The position numbers and the translations under genes are program-made. From NCBI RefSeq assembly GCF_029582805.1, contig NZ_JAKKUT010000002.1:1549747-1613746 (forward strand): a stretch of DNA of 64,000 bases, given 5' to 3'. Position 1 is the first letter of the stretch. Every line of letters starts with the position of its first letter. Origin of the DNA: Candidatus Synechococcus calcipolaris G9. Lineage in GTDB: Bacteria; Cyanobacteriota; Cyanobacteriia; Thermosynechococcales; Thermosynechococcaceae. Positions 1 to 8,663 of the stretch are shown here, in pieces. The notes beneath the pieces are model-generated. The model worked only from the letters and a program-made list of their open reading frames with translations. It was not told the DNA's origin and ran no database searches.

Positions 1-221
1 CTAAAGGCTTTGTCTGGTAGGCTTGGACTGCTTTTGGGAAGTTGTAAAACCCATTCACGAAATTCCCTAGCCCTGTCGGACGATGCTGCTCTTTGCCAAA
101 GTGGTGCAGGCAAGGAAACTTCTCTAGACTGAAACTCAATCAAGGCTATGAAATCAGCAATTTTTTTAAGTTGATTATCATTTAGCTTGTCTAATTCTTT
201 TTTCAGATTTTCTCGTAGCAT
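1..221 (-). CDS. Antitoxin-like small protein (3' end outside window)
   Basis: An open frame starts at an ATG (219-221, minus strand) and runs off the left edge without a stop, giving 73 codons. The protein begins MLRENLKKELDKLN and has an amphipathic 'QLKKIADFIALIEF' helix, then a segment ending 'LPDKAF'. This layout resembles the small DUF2281-like antitoxins that precede PIN toxins in cyanobacteria; that family assignment is from memory, not a search. If correct, a toxin gene should lie just beyond the left edge. It is A/T-richer than the neighbouring genes and has no HIP1 site. Confidence 0.55.
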   Translation of the reverse strand, partial: MLRENLKKELDKLNDNQLKKIADFIALIEFQSREVSLPAPLWQRAASSDRAREFREWVLQLPKSSPSLPDKAF

Positions 222-328
222 AGGTAGATTTTGGGGAAATAGACATTACTCTATAGTAACCTATGGTCTTCTGCTCGTCTGGTTCATATCCTAGCCTCAA
301 CACAGTACAATCCATCACCCGTAATCTC

Positions 329-733
329 CTAGAGGACTTGCAAGCTTTGGACAAAGAGCGTCAAGGTAGCAGCAGTACTAATACCAAACATGAGGGAGCG
401 GCCCAGGGGAATGTTGGCAATATAACAAATCGAAAACAAAAACCGGGCCCCGATAAATGCAACCGCAGCGATCGCCGCCGTTTGGGTCTGCACCCCCGTC
501 ACCAGAGCCAAAAGAACTGCTGCGGCATAGGGCATAAAGGTTTCAAAGGAATTTTCATGGGCCCAAGTGGCCCGTTGGGCATAGGGGGGCAATTTATCAA
601 ATAGGGCGCGGGGAGCCGCCGGATCAAATCCAGCCTGAACTCGCCCGGCAACCACAAAGCAATAGGGAAAGTAAATCAGGATCGTAGCTACCAGCAAACT
701 GCATCCCAGTAACCAAGACACATTTAAATCCAT
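329..733 (-). CDS. MAPEG family membrane protein
   Basis: A 134-residue integral membrane protein with about four hydrophobic helices. The MAPEG superfamily (membrane-associated proteins in eicosanoid and glutathione metabolism) shows this size and an early conserved polar segment; here it is 'RATWAHENSFETFMPY' around residues 54-69, between helices 1 and 2. A later 'ARFLFSICYIANIPLGRS' segment matches the family's helix 3-4 region. In bacteria these proteins are often glutathione-transferase-like or of unknown role, so no substrate is assigned. It lies 85 bp downstream of cphA in the same direction with an AAGG ribosome site, so it could be co-transcribed with cphBA, but nothing functional links them. 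Confidence 0.8.
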   Translation of the reverse strand: MDLNVSWLLGCSLLVATILIYFPYCFVVAGRVQAGFDPAAPRALFDKLPPYAQRATWAHENSFETFMPYAAAVLLALVTGVQTQTAAIAAVAFIGARFLFSICYIANIPLGRSLMFGISTAATLTLFVQSLQVL

Positions 734-818
734 AGATCAACCTTAATAATGTTCTATTCTCCTTTCCTTGGGTGCGGGGATTCTAAGGCAGTACCAGGGG
801 AGTCGTCACGTCCAACTC

Positions 819-3521
819 CTAAACTCCTGTTGCTGGATTGAGGTCAGGGCTAGGGGCCGCTTCCGCTAAATAATAGCCATTTCCATTGGTGCCGTTGAGA
901 CTATTTCCTTGACGTTGGCGATGCTCTTCAATTAAGCGGATTGTCCGAGTCACGTCTGCGGGCAAAATAACAACTAAACTGCCCTCAGGAGCCTGACTCA
1001 GGGCATGATTAATGGCCTCCACTTCGTCATGAATAATGGTGCAATCCGGTTGAACAGCATGGTGACTCACACCGCGCTGAATCCAATGGGCCGCATCCCC
1101 CCGGGGCCGGCCACGGGGATCATCATCTTCCTTGATTATGATCCAGTTAAAAATTGAGGCAGACAGTTCCCCCAGTTGTTCAAGATCCTGATCGCGGCGA
1201 TCGCCCGGGCCACCAACTACACCAATCCGCTGACCGGGCCATTTCTGGACAAACTCACCCACGGCCGCATACCCGGCTGGATTATGGGCATAGTCTACCA
1301 AGGCACTGAAGGAACCCAGCTCTAACAAATTCATCCGACCGGGGGTTTGCTCCACCGAGGTGCGAAAAGTGGTCAGGGCTGCTCGAATATGCTCGATAGC
1401 AATTCCCTGGGCAAAGGTCGCTAAACTGGCGGCCAATGCGTTGGCAATCATGAAATTCGCCCGTCCCCCTAGCGTCACAGGCACATTCACTGCCTGCTCA
1501 ATGCGCAGGGTCCAGTCCCCCTTCAAGATGGACAGATAGCCATTTTCGTAAACTGCGGCCAAACCACCCTGCTGAATATGCTGTTTAATCACCGGACTAT
1601 TGGCATCCATGGAGAAATAGGCTACCTGGGCCTTCACCTGACGAGCCATGCCCGCCACGAGGGGATCATCGGCATTCAGCACCGCGTAGCCATTGGGCCA
1701 AGCAGACTCCACCACCACAGCTTTTAGATCCGCCAACTGCTCGATCGTGTCAATATCCCCCAAACCCAAGTGATCGGCCTGGACATTCAAGACCACCCCG
1801 ACATCACAGTGATCAAAGCCTAGGCCAGAGCGGAGAATGCCCCCCCGGGCCGTCTCTAGCACCGCAATATCCACAGTGGGATCCCGGAGAATTAAATGGG
1901 CACTTTGGGGGCCAGTAGTATCCCCCTTCTCTACCAGATAGTCGCCAATGTAGATGCCATCGGTGGTGGTATAGCCTACATTCTGGCCCGTTTGCTTACA
2001 GATATGGGCAACGAGGCGGGTAGTAGTAGTTTTGCCGTTGGTTCCGGTAATGGAAAAAATGGGAATGCGGGGAGAGACTCCCGGCGGGAAAAGCATATTG
2101 AGAACCGGTTCGGCCACATTACGGGCAATGCCCTTACTGGGGTTGGTATGCATCCGAAACCCTGGGGCCGCATTCACTTCGACAATGACACCCCCCACCT
2201 CTGGCATCGGTTTGGAAATATCGGGACAAACGACATCAATCCCGGCAATATCTAGACCAATGACCTGGGCTGCCCGCTGGCAAATCCAACTATTCTGGGG
2301 ATGAATTTCATCGGTGCGATCCACGGCAATGCCGCCCGTACTTAAATTGGCCGTGGCCCGGAGATAGCAAATTTCGCCATCCTTGAGAACCGTATCCAAG
2401 CTAAATCCTTGGCGATCTAATAATTCCCAGGTATCGTGATTGACTTCAATTCGGGTTAAAACGTTGGTGTGACCATCGCCTCGCTGGGGATCGGTATTGG
2501 TTAGATCAATCAGTTCTTGAATCGTGGAGTGACCATCTCCCAGGACATGGGCCGGAACCCGCTCTGCCACCGCAATAATTTTGCCGTTAATCACTAAGAC
2601 ACGGTAATCACGACCAGGGTAAAATCGCTCGACAATCACAGATTTAGAAACCGTGCTGGCAATTTCGTAGGCTTCTTCGGCCCGATCCCAGGTATCAATG
2701 TCAATGGTGATGCCACGACCATGGTTGCCATCTAGGGGCTTTATCACAATGGGATAGCCACCAATATCGGCGATCGCATTTTCCAGTTCATCTAGGTAGC
2801 GAATGGTTGTCCCCTTTGGAACGGGAATACCGGCATCGGCTAAGAGTTGTTTTGCCCCTTCCTTATCCCCCGCTAACTCAACGGCTAAAATTCCAGTGCG
2901 ATCGCTGAGGGTTGCCTGCATCCGATGACTTTTTGAGCCATAGCCCAATTGAATAATAGAACGACTACTCAGTTCGCACCAGGGAATATGACGGGCTTCG
3001 GCTTCTTTGACAATGGCTTCGGTGCTGGGGCCGAGGGAGGCTTCTGCTTTCAGATCCCGTAAATCGCTAATGTCTTGGTCTAGCTCGTGCTGGGGGTAGG
3101 TTCCCGTATCAATAATGCTTTGACAGAGACGAACGGCGGCCCGACCAGCATAGCGACCGGCCTGATCCGTTTGGTATTCAAAGACCACCTGATAGATGCC
3201 AGGGGTGCCAGTTTCACGGGTACGCCCAAAACCCACGGGCATTCCCGCAAGTTCCTGAAGTTCTAGGGCGACATGCTCAATAATGTGGCCCAAATAGGTG
3301 CCTTCCCGCAAACGGGTCAAAAACCCTCCCTCATGGCCTAGGGAACAAAAGTGATCATACAAACTGGGTAGGACACGAATTAAGCCATCCACAAAACCGG
3401 GAATCTGATTCGAGGGACTATCCGCGAGGGTCTCTAAATCGAGGCGCATCACAATCAGCTTTTGCCGTCGGATGCTCCAATAGTTCGGCCCACGTAATGT
3501 TTGTAATTTGAGAATTTTCAT
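819..3521 (-). CDS. cphA: Cyanophycin synthetase
   Basis: Makes cyanophycin, the Asp-Arg nitrogen-storage polymer, by ATP-dependent addition of aspartate to the backbone and arginine to the side chain; cytoplasmic. The 900-residue length is typical. Three regions are visible: an N-terminal domain starting MKILKLQTLRGPNYWS, a central ATP-grasp domain (about 220-480, 'YPIVIKPLDGNHGRGITI' and later 'VEVNAAPGFRMH'), and a C-terminal Mur-ligase-like domain with P-loop 'GTNGKTTTTR' and 'VDYAHNPAGY'. The last ~25 residues are a low-complexity Asn/Gly-rich tail. cphB lies 78 bp upstream on the same strand, the usual cphB-cphA operon. I see no clear NtcA site (GTA-N8-TAC) upstream of cphB. Confidence 0.97.
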   Translation of the reverse strand: MKILKLQTLRGPNYWSIRRQKLIVMRLDLETLADSPSNQIPGFVDGLIRVLPSLYDHFCSLGHEGGFLTRLREGTYLGHIIEHVALELQELAGMPVGFGRTRETGTPGIYQVVFEYQTDQAGRYAGRAAVRLCQSIIDTGTYPQHELDQDISDLRDLKAEASLGPSTEAIVKEAEARHIPWCELSSRSIIQLGYGSKSHRMQATLSDRTGILAVELAGDKEGAKQLLADAGIPVPKGTTIRYLDELENAIADIGGYPIVIKPLDGNHGRGITIDIDTWDRAEEAYEIASTVSKSVIVERFYPGRDYRVLVINGKIIAVAERVPAHVLGDGHSTIQELIDLTNTDPQRGDGHTNVLTRIEVNHDTWELLDRQGFSLDTVLKDGEICYLRATANLSTGGIAVDRTDEIHPQNSWICQRAAQVIGLDIAGIDVVCPDISKPMPEVGGVIVEVNAAPGFRMHTNPSKGIARNVAEPVLNMLFPPGVSPRIPIFSITGTNGKTTTTRLVAHICKQTGQNVGYTTTDGIYIGDYLVEKGDTTGPQSAHLILRDPTVDIAVLETARGGILRSGLGFDHCDVGVVLNVQADHLGLGDIDTIEQLADLKAVVVESAWPNGYAVLNADDPLVAGMARQVKAQVAYFSMDANSPVIKQHIQQGGLAAVYENGYLSILKGDWTLRIEQAVNVPVTLGGRANFMIANALAASLATFAQGIAIEHIRAALTTFRTSVEQTPGRMNLLELGSFSALVDYAHNPAGYAAVGEFVQKWPGQRIGVVGGPGDRRDQDLEQLGELSASIFNWIIIKEDDDPRGRPRGDAAHWIQRGVSHHAVQPDCTIIHDEVEAINHALSQAPEGSLVVILPADVTRTIRLIEEHRQRQGNSLNGTNGNGYYLAEAAPSPDLNPATGV

Positions 3522-3599
3522 AGTATGCCGATGAAATGGGAGGAGGGTGGATACACCATTTTCAGTGTCAGGGGGGATGGTTTGAGAAACTGTATTCTA

Positions 3600-4448
3600 C
3601 TAGACAGTTTTGTGGAGAGCGCGATGGGTCAGCAAATTATAGCAGTCTCCATCACTCAGTATATGGACGCGCAGATTATAAATGCTTACGGGATCCGTTA
3701 AGTCCACATGGGGATAGCTGGTGTAGCTCACATCCCGAGGATCCACAATGGTGACGGCACCCCGACCTAAAACCTTGAGATGGCCGTCGGCTTCAAAAAG
3801 GGCACAGGTGTCCTCATCAATGCCCACCCCTAGCTTCTCTGGGTAGGCAGAAATGGCACTGATCAGCCGCGCTAGACGATTGCGGTTATGAAAATGCTGA
3901 TCCACAATCACATCGGGCAAAAAGCCAAGACCCGTAGACATATCCACTAGGGAGCGGTTGGGGGGTTCGTTACTGCCACCACTGGCAATCATCCGCTCTC
4001 CCATGACGGCGGCCCCGGCACTGGTTCCTGCCAATACGGACTGTCCTTGCCAGACTTGATGGCGCAGCTTTTCCAGGAGAGGGGTTTCGTCCAAAAGGGA
4101 GGAGAGTCGTAGCTGATCCCCACCGGACATAAACACGCCGCTGCACCGCTCTAATCGCTCTAGTAGGTCTGGATTCTCCCCATGGCTGCGATCGCTCACA
4201 AGGAGAACTTCTACCGCCTTGACCCCAATTTCCATAAAAATATCGTGGTAAAGTCGCCCCATGGCATCCGGTTCCCGAGAAGCAGAGGGAATCACGCCAA
4301 TGGTGGCATCCAGCCCCCCCGATCGCTGGCAAAATGTGGTTAAAATTTGCCGGCCATGCACTTTGTCTTCGGCTCCGCCAACGGCCATGACGACACTTTT
4401 AGCGGAGGAGGCATCAGGGGAAGTCAGAATGGGATTAAGTTGTAACAT
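3600..4448 (-). CDS. cphB: Cyanophycinase
   Basis: A serine peptidase-like exopeptidase (family S51) that releases beta-Asp-Arg dipeptides from cyanophycin. The 282 residues contain the nucleophile elbow 'GTSAGAAVMGERMI', an early 'VVMAVGGAEDK' strand and 'GVFMSGGDQLRL', all typical of the family, plus 'GVGIDEDTCALF' near the C-terminus. It starts at ATG 4448 and is the first gene of the cphB-cphA pair, so storage polymer turnover and synthesis are transcribed together. Upstream sequence (4449-4622) is A/T-rich and probably holds the operon promoter, but no element can be assigned with confidence. Confidence 0.96.
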   Translation of the reverse strand: MLQLNPILTSPDASSAKSVVMAVGGAEDKVHGRQILTTFCQRSGGLDATIGVIPSASREPDAMGRLYHDIFMEIGVKAVEVLLVSDRSHGENPDLLERLERCSGVFMSGGDQLRLSSLLDETPLLEKLRHQVWQGQSVLAGTSAGAAVMGERMIASGGSNEPPNRSLVDMSTGLGFLPDVIVDQHFHNRNRLARLISAISAYPEKLGVGIDEDTCALFEADGHLKVLGRGAVTIVDPRDVSYTSYPHVDLTDPVSIYNLRVHILSDGDCYNLLTHRALHKTV

Positions 4449-4622
4449 AGGGTGTCGAATTTTTCTTGAAACGGAAAAGAGAGCCTAGGGCCACTGAGGT
4501 GAGGTCAGAGGAACGGGTCATATTGAGTCATATTAAGAGCATGATGCCAGATTATTGAGGGAAAATTAAGTTTTTTTGGTATAAAATAAAGATCGCCCCC
4601 AGTTTTAATTTATTCTTCTTAT

Positions 4623-5531
4623 TTATTCTTGTTGTAGTATATTTATGTTGATCGTTGCATCCGGTAAATCCTCAACCTCTTGGGCCCAGCAAATAGAGTT
4701 TTTGCGTCGTTTTGCCTGGTAGAGTGCCGCATCTACGGCTCGATACAATTGTTGCGGAGATTGCTGACAGTCAATCCAGATGATGCCAATACTGACTCCT
4801 AGATGGATAGAATTGGCTGGGACGTTTCCCTCTACGTGCAGATTACAGATGAGTCTCTGGAGTTTTTGCGCTATTTTCTGGGCTTGGTCTTGGTCGCAAC
4901 CAGAAATCAGCAGGGCAAATTCATCGCCACCGATGCGGCCCACATAGTCATCGGATCGGGTATTACGATTGAGAAGTTCTGCCACCTGTTGCAATACCTG
5001 ATCGCCCACGGGATGGCCATAGGTATCGTTGATTTGCTTAAAGTTATCCAAATCCATCAACATTAAGACGGCACGACAGGGGCGATCGCTTTGGGTCTGG
5101 ATGACACAGCCTGCCCCAATGGCCTGATCTAGTCCGCGACGGTTGCCAATGCCGGTGAGGGCATCCGTAAACACCTGTTCTTGGGTTTGGGCCAAATCTT
5201 GGCGGGTGCGTAAAAAAATTGGAATGTAATAGCTTAATTGCCAAGCCGTCAGGAGACTAATTCCGGCAGTAAATATCTTGACGCTGCCCTCTAACCAGTA
5301 GTCACTATGCCAGATATTCCAGGCGGCAACACCATGGCCAATCCCACAACTGAGGATAAACCCAGCAAATAGGAATAGCGTTGGCCGCAGATCGGGGGTA
5401 ACATAATGGCGATTGATTAATAGCAAAAGGGGAATTGAAAAATAGGCGATCGCCACGAAGATATCCCCAGAAGCATGGAGCGTTGTTAAAGGAACGTCCC
5501 AAAAAAAGCAGCTTCCGTGGGGCATGGCCAT
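4623..5531 (-). CDS. Diguanylate cyclase with ethylene-receptor-like N-terminal domain
   Basis: Residues 1-110 form three membrane helices that resemble the ethylene-binding domain of ETR1-type receptors: 'SGDIFVAIAYFSIPL' (Asp23) and 'FILSCGIGH' (Cys62, His66). The Cys-to-His spacing of four matches the copper-coordinating Cys65/His69 of plant ETR1, and Asp23 sits where ETR1 Asp25 does. Residues ~120-290 are a GGDEF domain with an intact 'RIGGDEF' active site and an RxxD inhibitory I-site ('RSDD') five residues upstream, so it should make c-di-GMP and be product-inhibited. An ATG two codons later (5525) has better spacing from a GAGG motif and may be the true start. Ligand sensing is inferred, not shown. 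Confidence 0.88.
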   Translation of the reverse strand: MAMPHGSCFFWDVPLTTLHASGDIFVAIAYFSIPLLLLINRHYVTPDLRPTLFLFAGFILSCGIGHGVAAWNIWHSDYWLEGSVKIFTAGISLLTAWQLSYYIPIFLRTRQDLAQTQEQVFTDALTGIGNRRGLDQAIGAGCVIQTQSDRPCRAVLMLMDLDNFKQINDTYGHPVGDQVLQQVAELLNRNTRSDDYVGRIGGDEFALLISGCDQDQAQKIAQKLQRLICNLHVEGNVPANSIHLGVSIGIIWIDCQQSPQQLYRAVDAALYQAKRRKNSICWAQEVEDLPDATININILQQE

Positions 5532-5682
5532 GACCTCTACTGGAGATAAAATTTGAATTTATGGATACTAGGATAGCTTTTATCCCTGATCCTTAGGGCA
5601 AACCCAGCTAAAATCAAGCCCTAGGGCGATCGCTAGGGAAGGAAAAAAATTAAAAACTTTACCAATAAATAGGGAGAAAAGG

Positions 5683-6120
5683 GTGTTTGGTCAACGGAAG
5701 GTTCAATCGGATCCACGGGTCAGCAAGATATTAGATTCCCTGAAAATTAAATACGATGTGGATGATGACGGTGATTATCGGGCTGTCTTTGAACTAGAAG
5801 ACGGGCGATCGCAATTAGCCTTTATTGATTCTCGTACCTCCCAATTAGGTGCCTTTGAAATTCGGGATGTGTGGTCCATTGGCTATAGCTCCGAAGAACC
5901 CCTAGACAAGGATTTGGCCAATTATCTATTACTCCAAAATGCCAATCTCAAAATTGGGGCCTGGGAACTGCGCCATGTGTCCACCAATAAATTTTTAACG
6001 GTGTTTTGTACGAAGGTGGCCGCAGATTGCGAATCGGAAGCCCTCTACGCCAGTTTAGTTGTGGTTCTCAATGCGGCGGATGGCCTGGAAAAAAATCTGG
6101 ATATTGGGGATTACTTCTAA
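5683..6120 (+). CDS. YbjN domain-containing protein
   Basis: 145 residues starting at GTG behind a GGGAGAAAAGG ribosome site. The mixed alpha/beta pattern with 'YRAVFELEDGRSQLAFID' and a late 'DLANYLLLQNANLKIGAWEL' segment matches the YbjN/type III secretion chaperone-like fold common in cyanobacteria. Molecular role is unknown; YbjN proteins are proposed regulators or chaperones. It stands alone, divergent from the GGDEF gene. Confidence 0.75.
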   Translation: MFGQRKVQSDPRVSKILDSLKIKYDVDDDGDYRAVFELEDGRSQLAFIDSRTSQLGAFEIRDVWSIGYSSEEPLDKDLANYLLLQNANLKIGAWELRHVSTNKFLTVFCTKVAADCESEALYASLVVVLNAADGLEKNLDIGDYF

Positions 6121-6161
6121 AAATATTGAAGAGCGATAAATAGAGTTAAACGCCCAAAGCC

Positions 6162-6407
6162 TCACTCTCCATCACCATCAAAGGCCGCTAAAATCTCCTC
6201 CGGTAAAGGCTGATCAAAGTCATCTGGGACAATAATCTGCCCCTGGTCATGCCCTAAGCTAGCGCGACGATCTATCGATGTCCGAAAGGGAACTAGCTTG
6301 GCGATGGGGATACCTCGATTGGCAATTACAATCTCTTCTCCTCGATCTACACGGGATAGTAGTCGGGAAAGATTTGTCTTAGCCTGATGGATATTGACGG
6401 TTTGCAT
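6162..6407 (-). CDS. Phd/YefM-type antitoxin, apparently orphan
   Basis: 81 residues beginning 'MQTVNIHQAKTNLSRLL', the DNA-binding N-terminus of Phd/YefM antitoxins, followed by 'GEEIVIANRGIPIAKLVP', which is diagnostic. The acidic tail ends in 'AAFDGDGE'. Normally a toxin (PIN, Doc or RelE type) follows immediately, but the 41 bp downstream on the minus strand leads into the convergent YbjN gene, with no toxin on either side. It is either a solitary regulator or the remnant of a pair. Confidence 0.85.
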   Translation of the reverse strand: MQTVNIHQAKTNLSRLLSRVDRGEEIVIANRGIPIAKLVPFRTSIDRRASLGHDQGQIIVPDDFDQPLPEEILAAFDGDGE

Positions 6408-6577
6408 ACCTTTATAAAACTAAGTCAGTAAACTAAGTCTAGTTTGATTTTGGTAATTCTGATCCGGCAAGCTAGGGATGCGCTTGATACAGGAACGCGC
6501 CGATTAAATTTAAATCGCCCCCCGCTTTGGGCAAAAGTCGGGCAGGGATGTTTATAAAGATCGTCCATGGTATAAAA

Positions 6578-6592
6578 TGAGAATCGTTCTCA
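6578..6592. promoter_or_regulatory. Zur/Fur-type operator of the znu operon
   Basis: TGAGAATCGTTCTCA is an inverted repeat (arms TGAGAA / TTCTCA, 3-base centre) of the type bound by Zur in cyanobacteria. It directly follows TATAAAAT (6571-6578), a plausible -10 element, so repressor binding would block transcription when zinc is sufficient. It overlaps the most upstream possible znuA start codon, which argues for a start further downstream. Confidence 0.75.
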
Positions 6593-6597
6593 TATTC

Positions 6598-7761
6598 ATG
6601 GATAATGGATCAATGGCGGCCCTTCTTACTTCATTGAAAATCTCAATCCCCAAATCCTTTATTGGACGTATTGGCTCAATGATGATTATGACGACCTTGG
6701 CGGTGGGCTTGGGTAGTTGCGGGGGAGAACCCGCGTCAGAGGAAGGAGAGTCTCCCGAAAGTATGGCAGCGGCCGATACCGGTATCACCATTGTCACCAC
6801 CTTTCTGCCGATCACGGAATTTACGACGGCCGTTGTGGGCGATCGCGGCACGGTTACCCAACTTTTGCCCATGAATGTTGACCCCCACGATTTTCAAGCG
6901 AAACCAGGGGATGTGCAAACCCTGACCCAAGCCGATGTGCTGGTCAAAAATGGTTTGGAAATGGAAAATTTCCTAGAGGATTTAGTGGCCAATGCCGATA
7001 ATTCCAATCTGACCGTGATTGATACCAGCGCGGGAATTGCCACCATTGAAAACGATGACATTGACGGCGGTAGCCACGGCCATGATCATGGGCACGATCA
7101 CAGTCATGATCACGGGCACAGCCACGATCATGGGGAAAGTGAGACAGCGGGCCATCATCACCACCACGGTAAATATAATCCCCACATCTGGCTAGATCCA
7201 AAACGGGCGATCCAGCAGGTGGAAAATATTCGGGATGGCCTGATCGGCGTTGATGAAGAAAATGCCGAGATTTATACCGCCAATGCCGCCGCCTACATTC
7301 AACAGCTTCAGGAATTGGATCGACAGATCACAGAGCAACTACGGCCCTTTAGGGGCAGAACATTTGTGGTATTCCATGATTTTGCTCCCTACTTTGCGGA
7401 AAGTTATGGTCTGAATGCGGAATTTTTGGTGGATGTACCTGAAGATAACCCTTCACCTGCGGATGTCCAGCGGGTGATGAACACGGTTCAACAGAGCGAT
7501 CTGAAAACCCTACTCACGGAACCGGGTGCGGGAGACTCCTTTGCAGCCCTAGCCCAGGACTTGGGGGTAAACATCAGTACCTTTGATCCCCTGGAAACGG
7601 GGCCGACGGATGCCATAGAGCCAGGGTATTACATCACCACGATGAACCAAAATGTGCAAAATATTGTCTCGGCCTTTGGCGGAACAACCCAGCAGTCCTA
7701 TCAACCCCTCTGGTTTTCCCCAGCATCGGTGGCGGTGGTTTCCCAAGGACTCAGATTTTAG
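6598..7761 (+). CDS. znuA: Zinc ABC transporter substrate-binding lipoprotein
   Basis: Periplasmic zinc-binding component of the ZnuABC importer. A hydrophobic stretch ending in lipobox 'GLGSC' marks a lipoprotein signal. The mature protein has the cluster A-I metal-binding fold ('NVDPHDFQAKPGDVQTL', 'NPHIWLDPKRAIQQ', 'VFHDFAPYFAESYGL'). Between the first two lies a His/Asp-rich loop (7073-7170), with repeated HGHDHGHDH-type units and a run of five His, characteristic of zinc-specific members. The start is uncertain: ATG 6577 lies inside the Zur box, so 6598 is used, and 6613 or a start near 6679 would also leave a signal peptide. znuC and znuB follow. Confidence 0.93.
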   Translation: MDNGSMAALLTSLKISIPKSFIGRIGSMMIMTTLAVGLGSCGGEPASEEGESPESMAAADTGITIVTTFLPITEFTTAVVGDRGTVTQLLPMNVDPHDFQAKPGDVQTLTQADVLVKNGLEMENFLEDLVANADNSNLTVIDTSAGIATIENDDIDGGSHGHDHGHDHSHDHGHSHDHGESETAGHHHHHGKYNPHIWLDPKRAIQQVENIRDGLIGVDEENAEIYTANAAAYIQQLQELDRQITEQLRPFRGRTFVVFHDFAPYFAESYGLNAEFLVDVPEDNPSPADVQRVMNTVQQSDLKTLLTEPGAGDSFAALAQDLGVNISTFDPLETGPTDAIEPGYYITTMNQNVQNIVSAFGGTTQQSYQPLWFSPASVAVVSQGLRF

Positions 7762-7839
7762 GGGTATGGTTTTAGGGTTATTTTGGGATGGGGGCTATTT
7801 TTGTTTTGGGTTATGTCTTGGGTGTTGTGATGTATTTCT

Positions 7840-8634
7840 TTGATCATTGAGGATCCGGGATTGTCAGAAATCTCAGAAATCGTATTGGCGGTACAGAATC
7901 TCACCGTCTATCGAGAAAGCCACTGTGCGGTGGAGGATGTCTCGTTTGTATTGGAAGCCGGAACCGATACGGCCATTATTGGCCCCAATGGTGCGGGCAA
8001 AAGTAGCCTGGTACAGGCCATTTTAGGCGTGATTCCCAGTCAAAGGGGTCAGGTTTTTTTCTTGGGACAACCCCTAAAGAAAGGAGGGCCCCAATCCCGT
8101 CGTCTACGGCAACAGGTGGCCTATCTGCCCCAAAATTTCCTCTGCGATCGCCGGATTCCCATGACCGTTGAAGAACTGGTGGGTTTGGGCTGGGATTATT
8201 TAAGTTGGCAATGGCCCTGGCAACACCATCGGCAGCGGCAGCAGGCGGTTTCTGAGAGTCTCAGTCGGGTGGGGGGCGACCATCTGGGCCATAAGCTGAT
8301 TAGTGATCTTTCCGGGGGCGAAACCAAGCGGGTCTTGTTGGCCTATTGTTTGGTGAGGCCGCGACGACTGTTGATTTTGGATGAGGCCCCAGCGGGATTG
8401 GATTGGCGGGGGGAGGCGGAATTTTACCAACTTTTGGATGAACTCAAACAGGAGCAAGGCTGGGCCATTTTGCAGATTTCCCATAACTTAGATCGGGTGC
8501 GTCACTACTGCGATCGCGTCCTCTGTTTGAATCGGCAACTGCTGTGCGAAGGGCTACCGGATATTATGCTCACCCGTGATAATTTAGCCCGGGCCTATGG
8601 ATTAGAAGGGGTGCGCTACCATCATTTTCATTAA
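7840..8634 (+). CDS. znuC: Zinc ABC transporter ATP-binding protein
   Basis: 264-residue cytoplasmic ATPase of the zinc importer. Walker A 'GPNGAGKSS', Q-loop 'YLPQN', signature 'LSGGETKRV', Walker B 'LLILDEAPAGLD' and switch His 'ISHNLD' are all present, in order. It begins at a TTG 78 bp after znuA; no ATG fits the family N-terminus, so the start is only moderately certain. ZnuB follows after 29 bp, and the three genes read as one operon under the Zur box. Confidence 0.92.
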   Translation: MIIEDPGLSEISEIVLAVQNLTVYRESHCAVEDVSFVLEAGTDTAIIGPNGAGKSSLVQAILGVIPSQRGQVFFLGQPLKKGGPQSRRLRQQVAYLPQNFLCDRRIPMTVEELVGLGWDYLSWQWPWQHHRQRQQAVSESLSRVGGDHLGHKLISDLSGGETKRVLLAYCLVRPRRLLILDEAPAGLDWRGEAEFYQLLDELKQEQGWAILQISHNLDRVRHYCDRVLCLNRQLLCEGLPDIMLTRDNLARAYGLEGVRYHHFH

Positions 8635-8663
8635 TTGTTTGATAGTTCAATTATTTATTTTCT

